Of a stretch of DNA of 9,432 nucleotides, positions 1 to 5,633 are shown one piece after another. The DNA comes from JAFDWI01 sp964595905. Lineage in GTDB: Bacteria > Actinomycetota > Acidimicrobiia > Acidimicrobiales > Iamiaceae. The stretch covers positions 1 through 9,432 of the forward strand of contig CAZQSU010000104.1 of assembly GCA_964595905.1 (NCBI GenBank), written 5' to 3'. Made by a program: the position numbers and the translations under genes. The number at the start of each line of letters is the position of its first letter. The first letter of the stretch is position 1. The notes under the pieces are model-generated. The model saw nothing but the letters and a program-made list of their open reading frames with translations, made no database searches and was not told the origin of the DNA.

Positions 1-13
1 GGTCGTGAACGAC

Positions 14-43
14 TTGGACGGTCGCGAAGCGTGTCGTTACCAT
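14..43 (+). promoter_or_regulatory. Candidate housekeeping-sigma promoter for rplC onward
   Basis: TTGGAC at 14-19 resembles a -35 box and TACCAT at 38-43 fits the actinobacterial -10 pattern TAnnnT, with an 18-bp spacer. Transcription would begin near position 50 and leave an untranslated leader of about 170 nt before rplC. It is the only such pairing I found in the gene-free stretch. In GC-rich DNA a match of this quality can arise by chance, so the call is tentative and no start site has been measured. Confidence 0.35.
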
Positions 44-137
44 GGTCCCCCTGTGCCCTGACCGGGTGCAGCGCAATCGAAGTCCGTCCAGGCCCGCCTG
101 CTGCCAGTCGGGAACCGTACGGCACAACCAAGAGAAC

Positions 138-197
138 CGCTCCGCAGGGCCCGCCCGGCGGAGCGTTCGCGTGAACGCCCCACCATTCGGGTGGGCG
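138..197 (+). promoter_or_regulatory. Three consecutive stem-loops in the rplC leader
   Basis: Stem 1 pairs CGCTCCGC (138-145) with GCGGAGCG (158-165), eight perfect base pairs. An inner GGG/CCC helix (147-149 with 154-156) lies across an A-G mismatch. Stem 2 pairs GTTC (165-168) with GAAC (173-176) over a four-base loop. Stem 3 pairs 176-184 with 190-197, eight pairs with C181 bulged and loop ATTCG. Stems 1 and 2 share G165, and stems 2 and 3 share C176, so they would stack closely or compete by one pair. No U-run follows, so this is not an intrinsic terminator. The rplC ribosome binding site begins six bases after stem 3. Control by a ribosomal protein is a reasonable inference from r-protein leaders in general but is not shown. 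Confidence 0.5.
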
Positions 198-219
198 AAT
201 CCAAGGAACTCGAGCCCTC

Positions 220-864
220 ATGGCAACGAAAGCAATCGTCGGCGAGAAAGTCGGCATGACCCAGATCTGGGACGACGACAACCGCGTCGTGCCCGTGACG
301 GTCGTGCAGGTTCCGCCGATGCGCATCGTCGACGTCAAGACTCCCGAGCGTGACGGTTACAGCGCGCTCAAAGTGACCTTCGGGACCAAAAAGGCGTCGA
401 AGCTGACCAAGCCCGTCGCCGGACAGTACGAGGCCGCCGGGGTCGACCCCGGTGAACGACTCGTCGAGCTCCGTCTCGACGACGTGTCGGAGTTCCAGGT
501 GGGCCAGGAGATCGCCGTCGACGTCTTCGCCGACACGACGCTGGTCGACGTGACCGCGGTGTCGCGGGGTAAGGGCTTCGCCGGGGTGATGAAGCGTCAC
601 AACTTCTCGGGCCAGAAGGCCAGCCACGGTGCCCACCGCATCCACCGCATGCCCGGCTCGGTCGGCTCGTGTGCCACACCGGCCCGGGTGTTCCGCGGCC
701 AGCGCATGGCCGGTCGGATGGGTGGCACGACGACGACGACGTTGAACCTGTCGGTGGTCAAGGCCGACGCCGAACGCAACGTGCTCCTGGTGAAGGGCGC
801 CGTGCCCGGTCCCAAGGGCGGCCTCGTGTTCGTGCGCGACGCGGTCAAAGGAGGACAGCACTGA
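220..864 (+). CDS. rplC: 50S ribosomal protein L3
   Basis: L3 (214 aa) is an early 50S assembly protein that binds 23S rRNA, with a long loop reaching towards the peptidyl-transferase centre. The N-terminus AIVGEKVGMTQIW and the block at residues 116-165 (SRGKGFAGVMKRHNF, then HGAHRIHRMPGSVGSCATPARVFRG) are diagnostic, as is DAERNVLLVKGAVPGPKGG near residues 183-201. Length is normal for bacteria. The ATG at 220 is preceded by AAGGA (203-207), 12 bases away, slightly long but the only good site. It is the first complete gene of the window and follows the structured leader. Residues 170-174 are five threonines encoded by (ACG)5, in a place where relatives usually carry a charged ERV/DRV-type segment after MG. 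The gene ends in TGATG, overlapping rplD by one base. Confidence 0.97.
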   Translation: MATKAIVGEKVGMTQIWDDDNRVVPVTVVQVPPMRIVDVKTPERDGYSALKVTFGTKKASKLTKPVAGQYEAAGVDPGERLVELRLDDVSEFQVGQEIAVDVFADTTLVDVTAVSRGKGFAGVMKRHNFSGQKASHGAHRIHRMPGSVGSCATPARVFRGQRMAGRMGGTTTTTLNLSVVKADAERNVLLVKGAVPGPKGGLVFVRDAVKGGQH

Positions 865-1478
865 TGCCTTCGGTCGACGCACTCGACGCCACCGGCGCCA
901 AGTCGGGATCGGTGGACCTCACCGACGACGTGTTCGGTCGTGAACCGAACGTGCCGTTGCTGCACCAGGTCGTGACCGCACAGCTCGCGGCCCGCCGTGC
1001 CGGCACCCAGAGCACCAAGACTCGTGCCGAGGTGGCCGGGGGCGGTGCCAAGCCCTGGCGTCAGAAGGGCACCGGTCGGGCCCGTGCAGGAACGATCCGC
1101 GCACCGCACTGGCGTGGTGGCGGCGTGGCCCTGGGCCCGAAGCCGCGCAGCTACGCCCAGCGCACGCCCAAGAAGATGATCCGTGCCGCGCTCTACAGCG
1201 CCCTGTCGGACCGTGCCGCCGACGGGCACCTGTTCGTCGTCGACGAATGGTCGTTCGACGGCCCCTCCACCAAGGCCGCGGTCGCGTTCCTCGACGCCGC
1301 CGGCCTCTCCGGTCGGGTGCTCATCGTCGTCGGTGACGACGACGAGACCGTGGTCAAGAGTTTCCGCAACCTCGGCCAGGTGCACCTGTGCCACGCCCGT
1401 GAACTCAACGCCTACGACGTGCTGGTGGCCGATGACGTCGTGTTCTCCCGCTCGACCCTCCCCGGAAGCGAGGACTGA
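864..1478 (+). CDS. rplD: 50S ribosomal protein L4
   Basis: L4 (204 aa) binds domain I of 23S rRNA and sends a basic loop into the peptide exit tunnel, where with L22 it forms the constriction. In several bacteria L4 also represses its own operon. Residues 50-97 are the conserved tunnel loop, including TKTRAEVAGGGAKPWRQKG, GTGRARAG and RGGGVALGPKPRSY. The globular part follows with FVVDEWSF and the Rossmann-like VLIVVGDDD. The open frame continues upstream into rplC, but the ATG at 864 is chosen because AAAGGAGG (848-854) sits nine bases before it and homology starts there. Its ATG overlaps the rplC stop by one base (TGATG), implying coupling. The N-terminus lacks the long extension of some relatives. 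Confidence 0.96.
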   Translation: MPSVDALDATGAKSGSVDLTDDVFGREPNVPLLHQVVTAQLAARRAGTQSTKTRAEVAGGGAKPWRQKGTGRARAGTIRAPHWRGGGVALGPKPRSYAQRTPKKMIRAALYSALSDRAADGHLFVVDEWSFDGPSTKAAVAFLDAAGLSGRVLIVVGDDDETVVKSFRNLGQVHLCHARELNAYDVLVADDVVFSRSTLPGSED

Positions 1479-1481
1479 CCC

Positions 1482-1769
1482 ATGGATGCATCCGACGTGC
1501 TCATCCGGCCGGTGGTGTCCGAGAAGTCCTACGCCCTCCAGGAGCAGGGCGTCTACACCTTCATCGTCCACCCGGACGCCTCGAAGCCCGAGATCCACGA
1601 CGCGGTCGAGGCCAACTTCGGGGTCAGGGTCGTCAAGGTCAACACCCTCAACCGCCGCGGCAAGACCCAACGCAACCGGCGGACCAACCGCGTCGGCAAG
1701 CGTGCCGACACCAAGCGGGCGATCGTCACCCTCGCCGAAGGCGAGTCCATCGAGATCTTCCAGAGTTAG
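1482..1769 (+). CDS. rplW: 50S ribosomal protein L23
   Basis: L23 (95 aa) sits at the mouth of the peptide exit tunnel and is the docking point for trigger factor and the signal recognition particle. The sequence shows the usual opening (VLIRPVVSEKSY, residues 6-17), the segment VEANFGVRVVKVNTLNRRGK at residues 42-61, and the L23 signature KRAIVTLAEGESIEIF at residues 78-93. Length is normal. The gene starts three bases after the rplD stop, and AGCGAGGA (1467-1474) upstream acts as ribosome binding site. An out-of-frame ATG at 1486 is ignored. Position between L4 and L2 is the canonical one. Confidence 0.96.
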   Translation: MDASDVLIRPVVSEKSYALQEQGVYTFIVHPDASKPEIHDAVEANFGVRVVKVNTLNRRGKTQRNRRTNRVGKRADTKRAIVTLAEGESIEIFQS

Positions 1770-1773
1770 GACC

Positions 1774-2610
1774 ATGGCTCTTCGCAAGCGCAAACCATCG
1801 AGCGCCGGTCGCAGGTTCCAGACCGTCTCCGACTTCTCCGACATCACCCGTTCGACGCCGGAGAAGTCGCTGCTCGCGACCAAGAACAACACCGGTGGCC
1901 GGAACTCCTACGGTCGCAAGACCGCCCGTCACCGTGGTGGCGCGCACAAGAAGCAGTACCGGATCATCGACTTCAAGCGCGACAAGGACGGCGTGCCCGC
2001 CAAGGTCGCCCAGATCGAGTACGACCCGAACCGCAACGCCCGGATCGCCCTGTTGCACTACGTCGACGGTGAGAAGCGCTACATCCTCGCCCCGCGCAAC
2101 GTCAAGGTCGGCGACCGTCTGCGCAGCGGGCAGGGCTCGGACATCCGCCCGGGCAACGCCCTGCCGATGCGCTACATCCCCGTCGGCACGGTCGTGCACA
2201 ACGTCGAGCTCTCGCCCGGCGGTGGCGGCAAGATGGCCCGCAGCGCCGGCTCGAGCGTGCAGCTCGTCGCCAAGGAAGGTGACTTCGCCACGCTGCGACT
2301 GCCGAGCTCGGAGATGCGCCGGGTGCTCATCGACTGTCGGGCGACCGTCGGTGAGGTCGGCAACGCCGAGGCCGAGCTGATCAAGATCGGCAAGGCCGGC
2401 CGCAACCGCTGGAAGGGTGTCCGCCCGCAGACGCGCGGCGTGGCCATGAACCCGGTCGACCACCCTCACGGTGGTGGCGAGGGCAAGACCTCCGGTGGTC
2501 GTCACCCCGTCTCGCCGTGGGGCAAGCCCGAAGGCCGCACCCGCGACAAGACCAAAGCATCCCAGAAACTCATCGTGCGCCGCCGCCGTACCCGCGGTTC
2601 TCGGAGGTAG
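1774..2610 (+). CDS. rplB: 50S ribosomal protein L2
   Basis: L2 (278 aa) is a primary 23S rRNA binder needed for subunit joining and for peptidyl-transferase activity. The opening MALRKRKPSSAGRRF, the OB-fold N-terminal domain, and the C-terminal signature GVAMNPVDHPHGGGEG (residues 222-237) are clear. His230 corresponds to the histidine (His229 in E. coli) linked to peptidyl transfer. The arginine-rich tail RRRRTRGSRR is usual. The frame stays open upstream across rplD and rplW, but the ATG at 1774, four bases after the rplW stop, matches the family N-terminus. Its ribosome binding site is poor: AGGA lies only two bases from the start and the alternative AGAG is weak. Translation therefore probably depends on coupling to rplW. 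Confidence 0.97.
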   Translation: MALRKRKPSSAGRRFQTVSDFSDITRSTPEKSLLATKNNTGGRNSYGRKTARHRGGAHKKQYRIIDFKRDKDGVPAKVAQIEYDPNRNARIALLHYVDGEKRYILAPRNVKVGDRLRSGQGSDIRPGNALPMRYIPVGTVVHNVELSPGGGGKMARSAGSSVQLVAKEGDFATLRLPSSEMRRVLIDCRATVGEVGNAEAELIKIGKAGRNRWKGVRPQTRGVAMNPVDHPHGGGEGKTSGGRHPVSPWGKPEGRTRDKTKASQKLIVRRRRTRGSRR

Positions 2611-2618
2611 GTCACCAC

Positions 2619-2903
2619 ATGCCACGTTCGCTCAAAAAAGGTCCGTTCGTCGACGACCACCTGCTGGCCAAGGTCGACGACCTGAACGCCCAGGGCGCCA
2701 AGCGGGTCATCAAGACCTGGTCGCGGCGCTCCACGATCATCCCCGACATGGTCGGGCACACGATCGCCGTGCACGACGGCCGCAAGCACGTGCCGGTGTA
2801 CGTCACCGAGTCGATGGTCGGCCACAAGCTCGGCGAGTTCGCCCCGACGCGGACCTTCAAGTTCCACGCCGGCCAGGAGAAGCAGGTCAGGGGTCGACGG
2901 TAG
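2619..2903 (+). CDS. rpsS: 30S ribosomal protein S19
   Basis: S19 (94 aa) is in the head of the 30S subunit, pairs with S13 and contacts the A-site tRNA and the 50S bridge. MPRSLKKGPFVDDHLL at the N-terminus, KTWSRRSTIIPDMVGHTIAVHDG in the middle (residues 32-54), and the signature spanning residues 53-77 with GHKLGEFAPT are diagnostic. The open frame extends upstream into rplB, but the ATG at 2619 is preceded by GGAGGT (2603-2608), which overlaps the rplB stop, and gives the standard N-terminus. The spacing of about 11 bases is acceptable. The stop codon TAG abuts the rplV ATG with no intervening base. Confidence 0.96.
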   Translation: MPRSLKKGPFVDDHLLAKVDDLNAQGAKRVIKTWSRRSTIIPDMVGHTIAVHDGRKHVPVYVTESMVGHKLGEFAPTRTFKFHAGQEKQVRGRR

Positions 2904-3674
2904 ATGGCATTCGGAGCAAAGACCAACGAGCGGCCCGGTACCCGCGCCCAGGCGCGCTACATCCGGATGTCGCCGTCGAAGGCCCGTGAGGTCCTCGACC
3001 TGATCCGGGGCCGGAGCGTCGCCGAGGCCACCGACATCCTCGCTCTCGTCGAGCGCGACGCCGCCCAGGTGATCGCGAAGGTGCTCGACTCCGCGGTCGC
3101 GAACGCGGTCGCCAACGACGACCAGGACCCCGACCGTCTCTTCGTCTCGGCGTGCTTCGCGGACGAAGGCCCGACGTTGAAGCGGTTCCGCCCCCGTGCC
3201 CGCGGGCGGGCCACCACGATCCGCAAGCGCACCACGCACATCACGGTCATCGTGACCCGTATGACCGACGAGCAGGTCGCCCGTGCCGAAGCGGCCGAGG
3301 CCGCGTCGCCCGGTGGCGGCCGCCAGCGCCGGGTGTCGGCGTCGCGTGCCGCCCGGGTCGCGAAGAGCCGCCAGTCCGATGCCGAGAAGGCCGGGTTGGA
3401 CGTCGACGACGCCTCGAGCGGAGCCGACACGGCCTCCGACGACGAGGCCGTCGACGTGACCGAACCCATCGAGTCCGACCTCGACGAGACGGCCGACACC
3501 GACGAAGCTGCCGACGACACCGAAGCTGCCGACGAAGTGGCGACCGACGAAGTGGCGACCGACGAAGCCGAGGCGGAGGGCGGGGCGGACGACGCGACCG
3601 CCACCGGCGAAGCTGCCACCGACGAAGCCGCCACCGACGAAGATTCCTCGACCGAGACAAAGGAAACCGACTAG
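2904..3674 (+). CDS. rplV: 50S ribosomal protein L22 with long acidic C-terminal extension
   Basis: The first 120 residues are a standard L22. It contacts all 23S rRNA domains, and its hairpin (about residues 82-98) lines the exit tunnel opposite L4. ARYIRMSPSKAREVLDLIRG is near the start and the L22 signature covers residues 93-117 (KRFRPRARGRATTIRKRTTH and onward). Typical bacterial L22 is about 110-120 aa; this one is 256 aa. After the core come a short helix-like stretch, a basic linker (about 139-157, QRRVSASRAARVAKSRQ), and a tail (159-256) with 40 acidic residues, two lysines and no arginine. The tail is rich in DEAAT/DEVAT repeats and likely disordered. Some actinobacteria extend L22, usually with Lys/Ala-rich sequence as I recall. 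The start follows the rpsS stop directly, with AGGGG at 2889-2893. The stop abuts rpsC. Confidence 0.95.
   Translation: MAFGAKTNERPGTRAQARYIRMSPSKAREVLDLIRGRSVAEATDILALVERDAAQVIAKVLDSAVANAVANDDQDPDRLFVSACFADEGPTLKRFRPRARGRATTIRKRTTHITVIVTRMTDEQVARAEAAEAASPGGGRQRRVSASRAARVAKSRQSDAEKAGLDVDDASSGADTASDDEAVDVTEPIESDLDETADTDEAADDTEAADEVATDEVATDEAEAEGGADDATATGEAATDEAATDEDSSTETKETD
3531..3641 (+). repeat. Degenerate 15-bp tandem repeats inside rplV tail
   Basis: GACGAAGTGGCGACC occurs twice in perfect tandem (3531-3545 and 3546-3560) and is followed by a partial third copy, GACGAAGCC. A second cluster has GGCGAAGCTGCCACC (3606-3620) and GACGAAGCCGCCACC (3621-3635), then GACGAAG. The unit is in frame and encodes the pentapeptide DE(V/A)AT, so copy-number changes would lengthen or shorten the L22 tail by five residues without a frameshift. 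Related GACGAAGCTGCC units also occur from about 3501. Confidence 0.8.
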
Positions 3675-4592
3675 ATGGGACAGAAGGTCAACCCCTACGG
3701 GTTCCGCCTCGGCACCACCACCGAGTGGAAGTCGCGCTGGTACGCCGACCGCCAGGCCTACGCCGACTACGTGATCGAGGACTCCACGATCCGCAGCCGC
3801 ATCATGAACGATCTGCCGCACGGCGCGATCAGCCGCATCGAGGTCGAGCGCACCCGTGACCGGGTTCGCGTCGACGTGCACACCGCACGCCCCGGCATCG
3901 TCATCGGTCGCCGCGGTTCCGAAGCCGACCGGCTGCGCGGCGAACTCGCCAAGATCACCGGCAACAACCGCGTCCAGCTCAACATCCAGGAGATCAAGGA
4001 CCCCGAACTCGACGCCGCCCTGATCGCCCAGGGTGTCGCCGACCAGCTCGCCAACCGCATCGCCTTCCGCCGCGCCATGAAGCGGGCCGTGCAGAACGCC
4101 CAGAAGGCCGGCGTGCTCGGGATCAGGGTGCAGTGCTCGGGCCGTCTCGGTGGCTCGGAGATGTCACGCACCGAGTGGTACCGCGAAGGCCGGGTGCCGT
4201 TGCACACGCTGCGCGCCAACATCGACTACGGCTTCCGCGAGGCCCGCACCACCGCGGGTCGCATCGGCGTCAAGGTCTGGCTCTACAAGGGCGACATCGT
4301 GCCGTACCGCACGCAGGTCAACGAGCGGATCGCCCAGGAAGCCGCCATGGCCGTGGGGGAGACCTCCGGTCAGGTCCGCGACCCGGGTGGGCGTGTCGTG
4401 TCGTCCGCGGCCCGCAAGCGCGTCGCCGCGGCGAGCCAGCCCGCCGAGGAGACCACCGAAACCGAGAACGCTCCCTTGATCAAGGAGGCCGACCCGGAGT
4501 TCGAGCGGCTGCTCGCCGAAGAAGAAGAGATCGAGCGCACCACCCAGGAGCACTCCGAGACGCCGCACTTCCGTGCCGGGGACGGTGACTGA
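3675..4592 (+). CDS. rpsC: 30S ribosomal protein S3 with acidic C-terminal tail
   Basis: S3 (305 aa) lies at the mRNA entry channel of the 30S subunit with S4 and S5. MGQKVNPYGFRLG is the classic N-terminus. A type II KH domain follows, with the GxxG loop GRRG at residues 78-81 (GIVIGRRGSEADRLRGEL). The C-terminal domain carries the S3 signature: GRLGGSEMSRTEWYREG (156-172), then LHTLRANIDYGFREARTTAG and GVKVW. The core ends near residue 215-220. The remainder is an extension with a basic patch (AARKRV, 245-250) and an acidic region (257-292) with runs such as AEEEEIE. It is longer than the 270-280 residues I would expect for actinobacterial S3. The ATG directly follows the rplV stop, and AAAGGA (3659-3664) is the ribosome binding site. 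Confidence 0.97.
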   Translation: MGQKVNPYGFRLGTTTEWKSRWYADRQAYADYVIEDSTIRSRIMNDLPHGAISRIEVERTRDRVRVDVHTARPGIVIGRRGSEADRLRGELAKITGNNRVQLNIQEIKDPELDAALIAQGVADQLANRIAFRRAMKRAVQNAQKAGVLGIRVQCSGRLGGSEMSRTEWYREGRVPLHTLRANIDYGFREARTTAGRIGVKVWLYKGDIVPYRTQVNERIAQEAAMAVGETSGQVRDPGGRVVSSAARKRVAAASQPAEETTETENAPLIKEADPEFERLLAEEEEIERTTQEHSETPHFRAGDGD

Positions 4593-4595
4593 ACC

Positions 4596-5012
4596 GTGTT
4601 GATGCCCAAGAAGGTCAAGTACCGCAAGCACCACCGGGGTCGCACCGGCGGCACCGCGAAGGGTGGCACCGAGGTCGCCTTCGGTGAGTACGGGATCCAG
4701 GCGCTCGAACCTGGCTGGATCACCGCCCGTCAGATCGAGGCCGCCCGTATCGCGATGACCCGTCACATCAAGCGTGGCGGCAAGGTCTGGATCACGATCT
4801 TCCCCGACAAGCCCGTCACCGCGAAGCCCGCCGAGACCCGCATGGGATCGGGCAAGGGCAACCCCGACCACTGGGTCGCGGTGGTCAAGCCCGGCCGGGT
4901 GCTCTTCGAGTTGACCTACTCCGACCCCGAGATCGCCCGCGCCGCCATCGAGCGGGCCATCCAGAAGCTGCCGATCAAGGCCCGCTTCATCACCCGTATC
5001 GAGGGAGTGTGA
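4596..5012 (+). CDS. rplP: 50S ribosomal protein L16
   Basis: L16 (138 aa) binds 23S and helps place tRNA in the A site, near the central protuberance. The sequence MLMPKKVKYRKHHRG, the segment KRGGKVWITIFPDKPVTAKP (residues 59-78) and the signature ETRMGSGKGNPDHWVAVVKP (80-99) leave no doubt. Arg82 aligns with the arginine that is hydroxylated in E. coli L16, though I cannot tell if that modification occurs here. Three possible starts follow one another in frame: GTG (4596), TTG (4599) and ATG (4602). The family N-terminus is ML.P, which supports GTG. The site before it is modest (GGTGA at 4584-4588). The gene starts three bases after rpsC and overlaps rpmC by one base. Confidence 0.96.
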   Translation: MLMPKKVKYRKHHRGRTGGTAKGGTEVAFGEYGIQALEPGWITARQIEAARIAMTRHIKRGGKVWITIFPDKPVTAKPAETRMGSGKGNPDHWVAVVKPGRVLFELTYSDPEIARAAIERAIQKLPIKARFITRIEGV

Positions 5013-5242
5013 TGGCTACCGACACTTTCGACACCGACGTGTCCGACGCCGAACTGGTCGAGGCGCTGAGCGACTCCAAGAAGGAGCTGTTCAACCTGCG
5101 GTTCCAGCACGCCACCGGACAACTCGAGAACTCCGCGCGGCTGGGTCAGACCCGCAAGCGGATCGCACGGATCAACACCGAGCTGCGGGCGCGCGAGATC
5201 GCCGCGGCAGAGGCCCTGGCTGCAAGTGAGGAGCAGGCGTGA
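5012..5242 (+). CDS. rpmC: 50S ribosomal protein L29
   Basis: L29 (76 aa) is a small two-helix protein beside L23 at the tunnel exit. The pattern SDAELVEALSDSKKELFNLR (residues 11-30) followed by FQHATGQLEN and the signature around GQTRKRIARINTELRARE (45-62) is characteristic. A GTG at 5009 immediately precedes the ATG at 5012 and would add one residue. The ATG is preferred because GAGG (5001-5004) is then seven bases away and the TGATG junction repeats that of other genes here. The C-terminal AAAEALAASEEQA is a somewhat longer, acidic-alanine tail than the minimal family. The stop overlaps the GTG of rpsQ. Confidence 0.94.
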   Translation: MATDTFDTDVSDAELVEALSDSKKELFNLRFQHATGQLENSARLGQTRKRIARINTELRAREIAAAEALAASEEQA

Positions 5243-5529
5243 GCCCGGACAACGAGAACACCGAAGGAACGCCGAAGCGACCCAACCCCCGCAAGGTGCG
5301 CGAGGGCGTCGTGGTCTCCGACAAGATGGACCGCACCGCCGTGGTCAGCATCACGAACCGCAAGCGGCACCCCCGCTACGGCAAGACCGTGGCGCGCACC
5401 TCGAAGCTGTTCGTGCACGACGAGACCAACGACCTGAACGTCGGCGACCGGGTGCGGATCGTCGAGACCCGCCCGATGTCGAAGAACAAGCGTTGGCGCG
5501 TGCTCGAGATCGTGGAGCGGGCACGGTGA
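5239..5529 (+). CDS. rpsQ: 30S ribosomal protein S17
   Basis: S17 (96 aa) is an OB-fold primary binder of the 16S rRNA 5' domain, needed for early 30S assembly. RKVREGVVVSDKMDRTAVV (residues 18-36), RHPRYGKTV, HDE and the signature GDRVRIVETRPMSKNKRWR (69-87) are all present. The N-terminus has about 15 extra low-complexity residues (SPDNENTEGTPKRPNP), as in other actinobacteria. Start is GTG, overlapping the rpmC stop by four bases (GTGA), with GTGAGGAG (5226-5233) as ribosome binding site five bases away. It is followed by the longest gap inside the gene cluster. Confidence 0.95.
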   Translation: MSPDNENTEGTPKRPNPRKVREGVVVSDKMDRTAVVSITNRKRHPRYGKTVARTSKLFVHDETNDLNVGDRVRIVETRPMSKNKRWRVLEIVERAR

Positions 5530-5633
5530 GCCGGAGGCGAACGATCGATACCGCGATCCTCGGAATCACCGCGCCGGCCGTGGCACAGGCCCCGGTCGAA
5601 GTGGTTCGGGGACATGAAGGGACCGTGCGATGA
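5526..5633 (+). CDS. Candidate 35-codon micro-ORF bridging rpsQ and rplN
   Basis: I do not recognise this peptide (begins MSRRRTIDTAILGITAP, ends VRGHEGTVR). It is listed because it fits its gap exactly. Its GTG overlaps the rpsQ stop by four bases (GTGA), its TGA overlaps the rplN start by four bases (ATGA), and TGGAG (5513-5517) lies eight bases before the GTG. It may be a real small protein, a translated spacer that carries ribosomes from rpsQ to rplN, or chance. The same frame is also open upstream inside rpsQ, as GC-rich shadow frames often are, which weakens the case. rplN has its own ribosome binding site inside this ORF. A short stem, GATCG (5543-5547) with CGATC (5554-5558), also lies here. 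Confidence 0.3.
   Translation: MSRRRTIDTAILGITAPAVAQAPVEVVRGHEGTVR

Larger units (their letters stand above)
1..219. other. Gene-free upstream region of rplC
   Basis: No recognisable protein-coding sequence lies here. Frame 1 is open from the window edge to a TGA at 172-174 and frame 2 to a TGA at 59-61, but neither translation resembles the C-terminus of S10, the usual neighbour of L3, or any family I recognise. Either could be the tail of an unseen upstream gene, though GC-rich sequence stays open easily by chance. The region holds a plausible promoter at 14-43 and a set of stem-loops at 138-197, followed by the rplC ribosome binding site AAGGA at 203-207. Confidence 0.6.

Noticed and set aside
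176..197. Intrinsic terminator upstream of rplC
   Set aside because: The stem-loop is strong but is followed by AATCCAAGG rather than a U-tract, so it does not fit a factor-independent terminator.
42..353. Plus-strand open frame of 103 codons starting in the leader and running into rplC
   Set aside because: It has no ribosome binding site, begins before the predicted transcription start, overlaps rplC out of frame, and its product resembles nothing. A regulatory upstream ORF is not supported.
37..882. Minus-strand open frame of 281 codons opposite rplC
   Set aside because: It lies antisense to a certain L3 gene, has no recognisable domain, and shows the Arg/Gly/Val/Asp/His-rich make-up typical of shadow frames in GC-rich DNA.
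3152..3859. Plus-strand Arg-rich open frame of 235 codons inside rplV and rpsC
   Set aside because: It is an out-of-frame reading of the L22 tail repeats, giving an extreme Arg-rich sequence without any domain.
2502..3881. Minus-strand open frame of 459 codons opposite rpsS, rplV and rpsC
   Set aside because: The repetitive Val/Gly/Phe part is just the reverse complement of the acidic L22 tail repeat. No independent evidence supports a gene.
5530..5629. Promoter for the spc half in the rpsQ-rplN gap
   Set aside because: I found no -35/-10 pair with acceptable spacing; GATACC near 5548 does not fit TAnnnT and lacks a -35 partner. The stem at 5543-5558 is too short to be a terminator and has no U-run.
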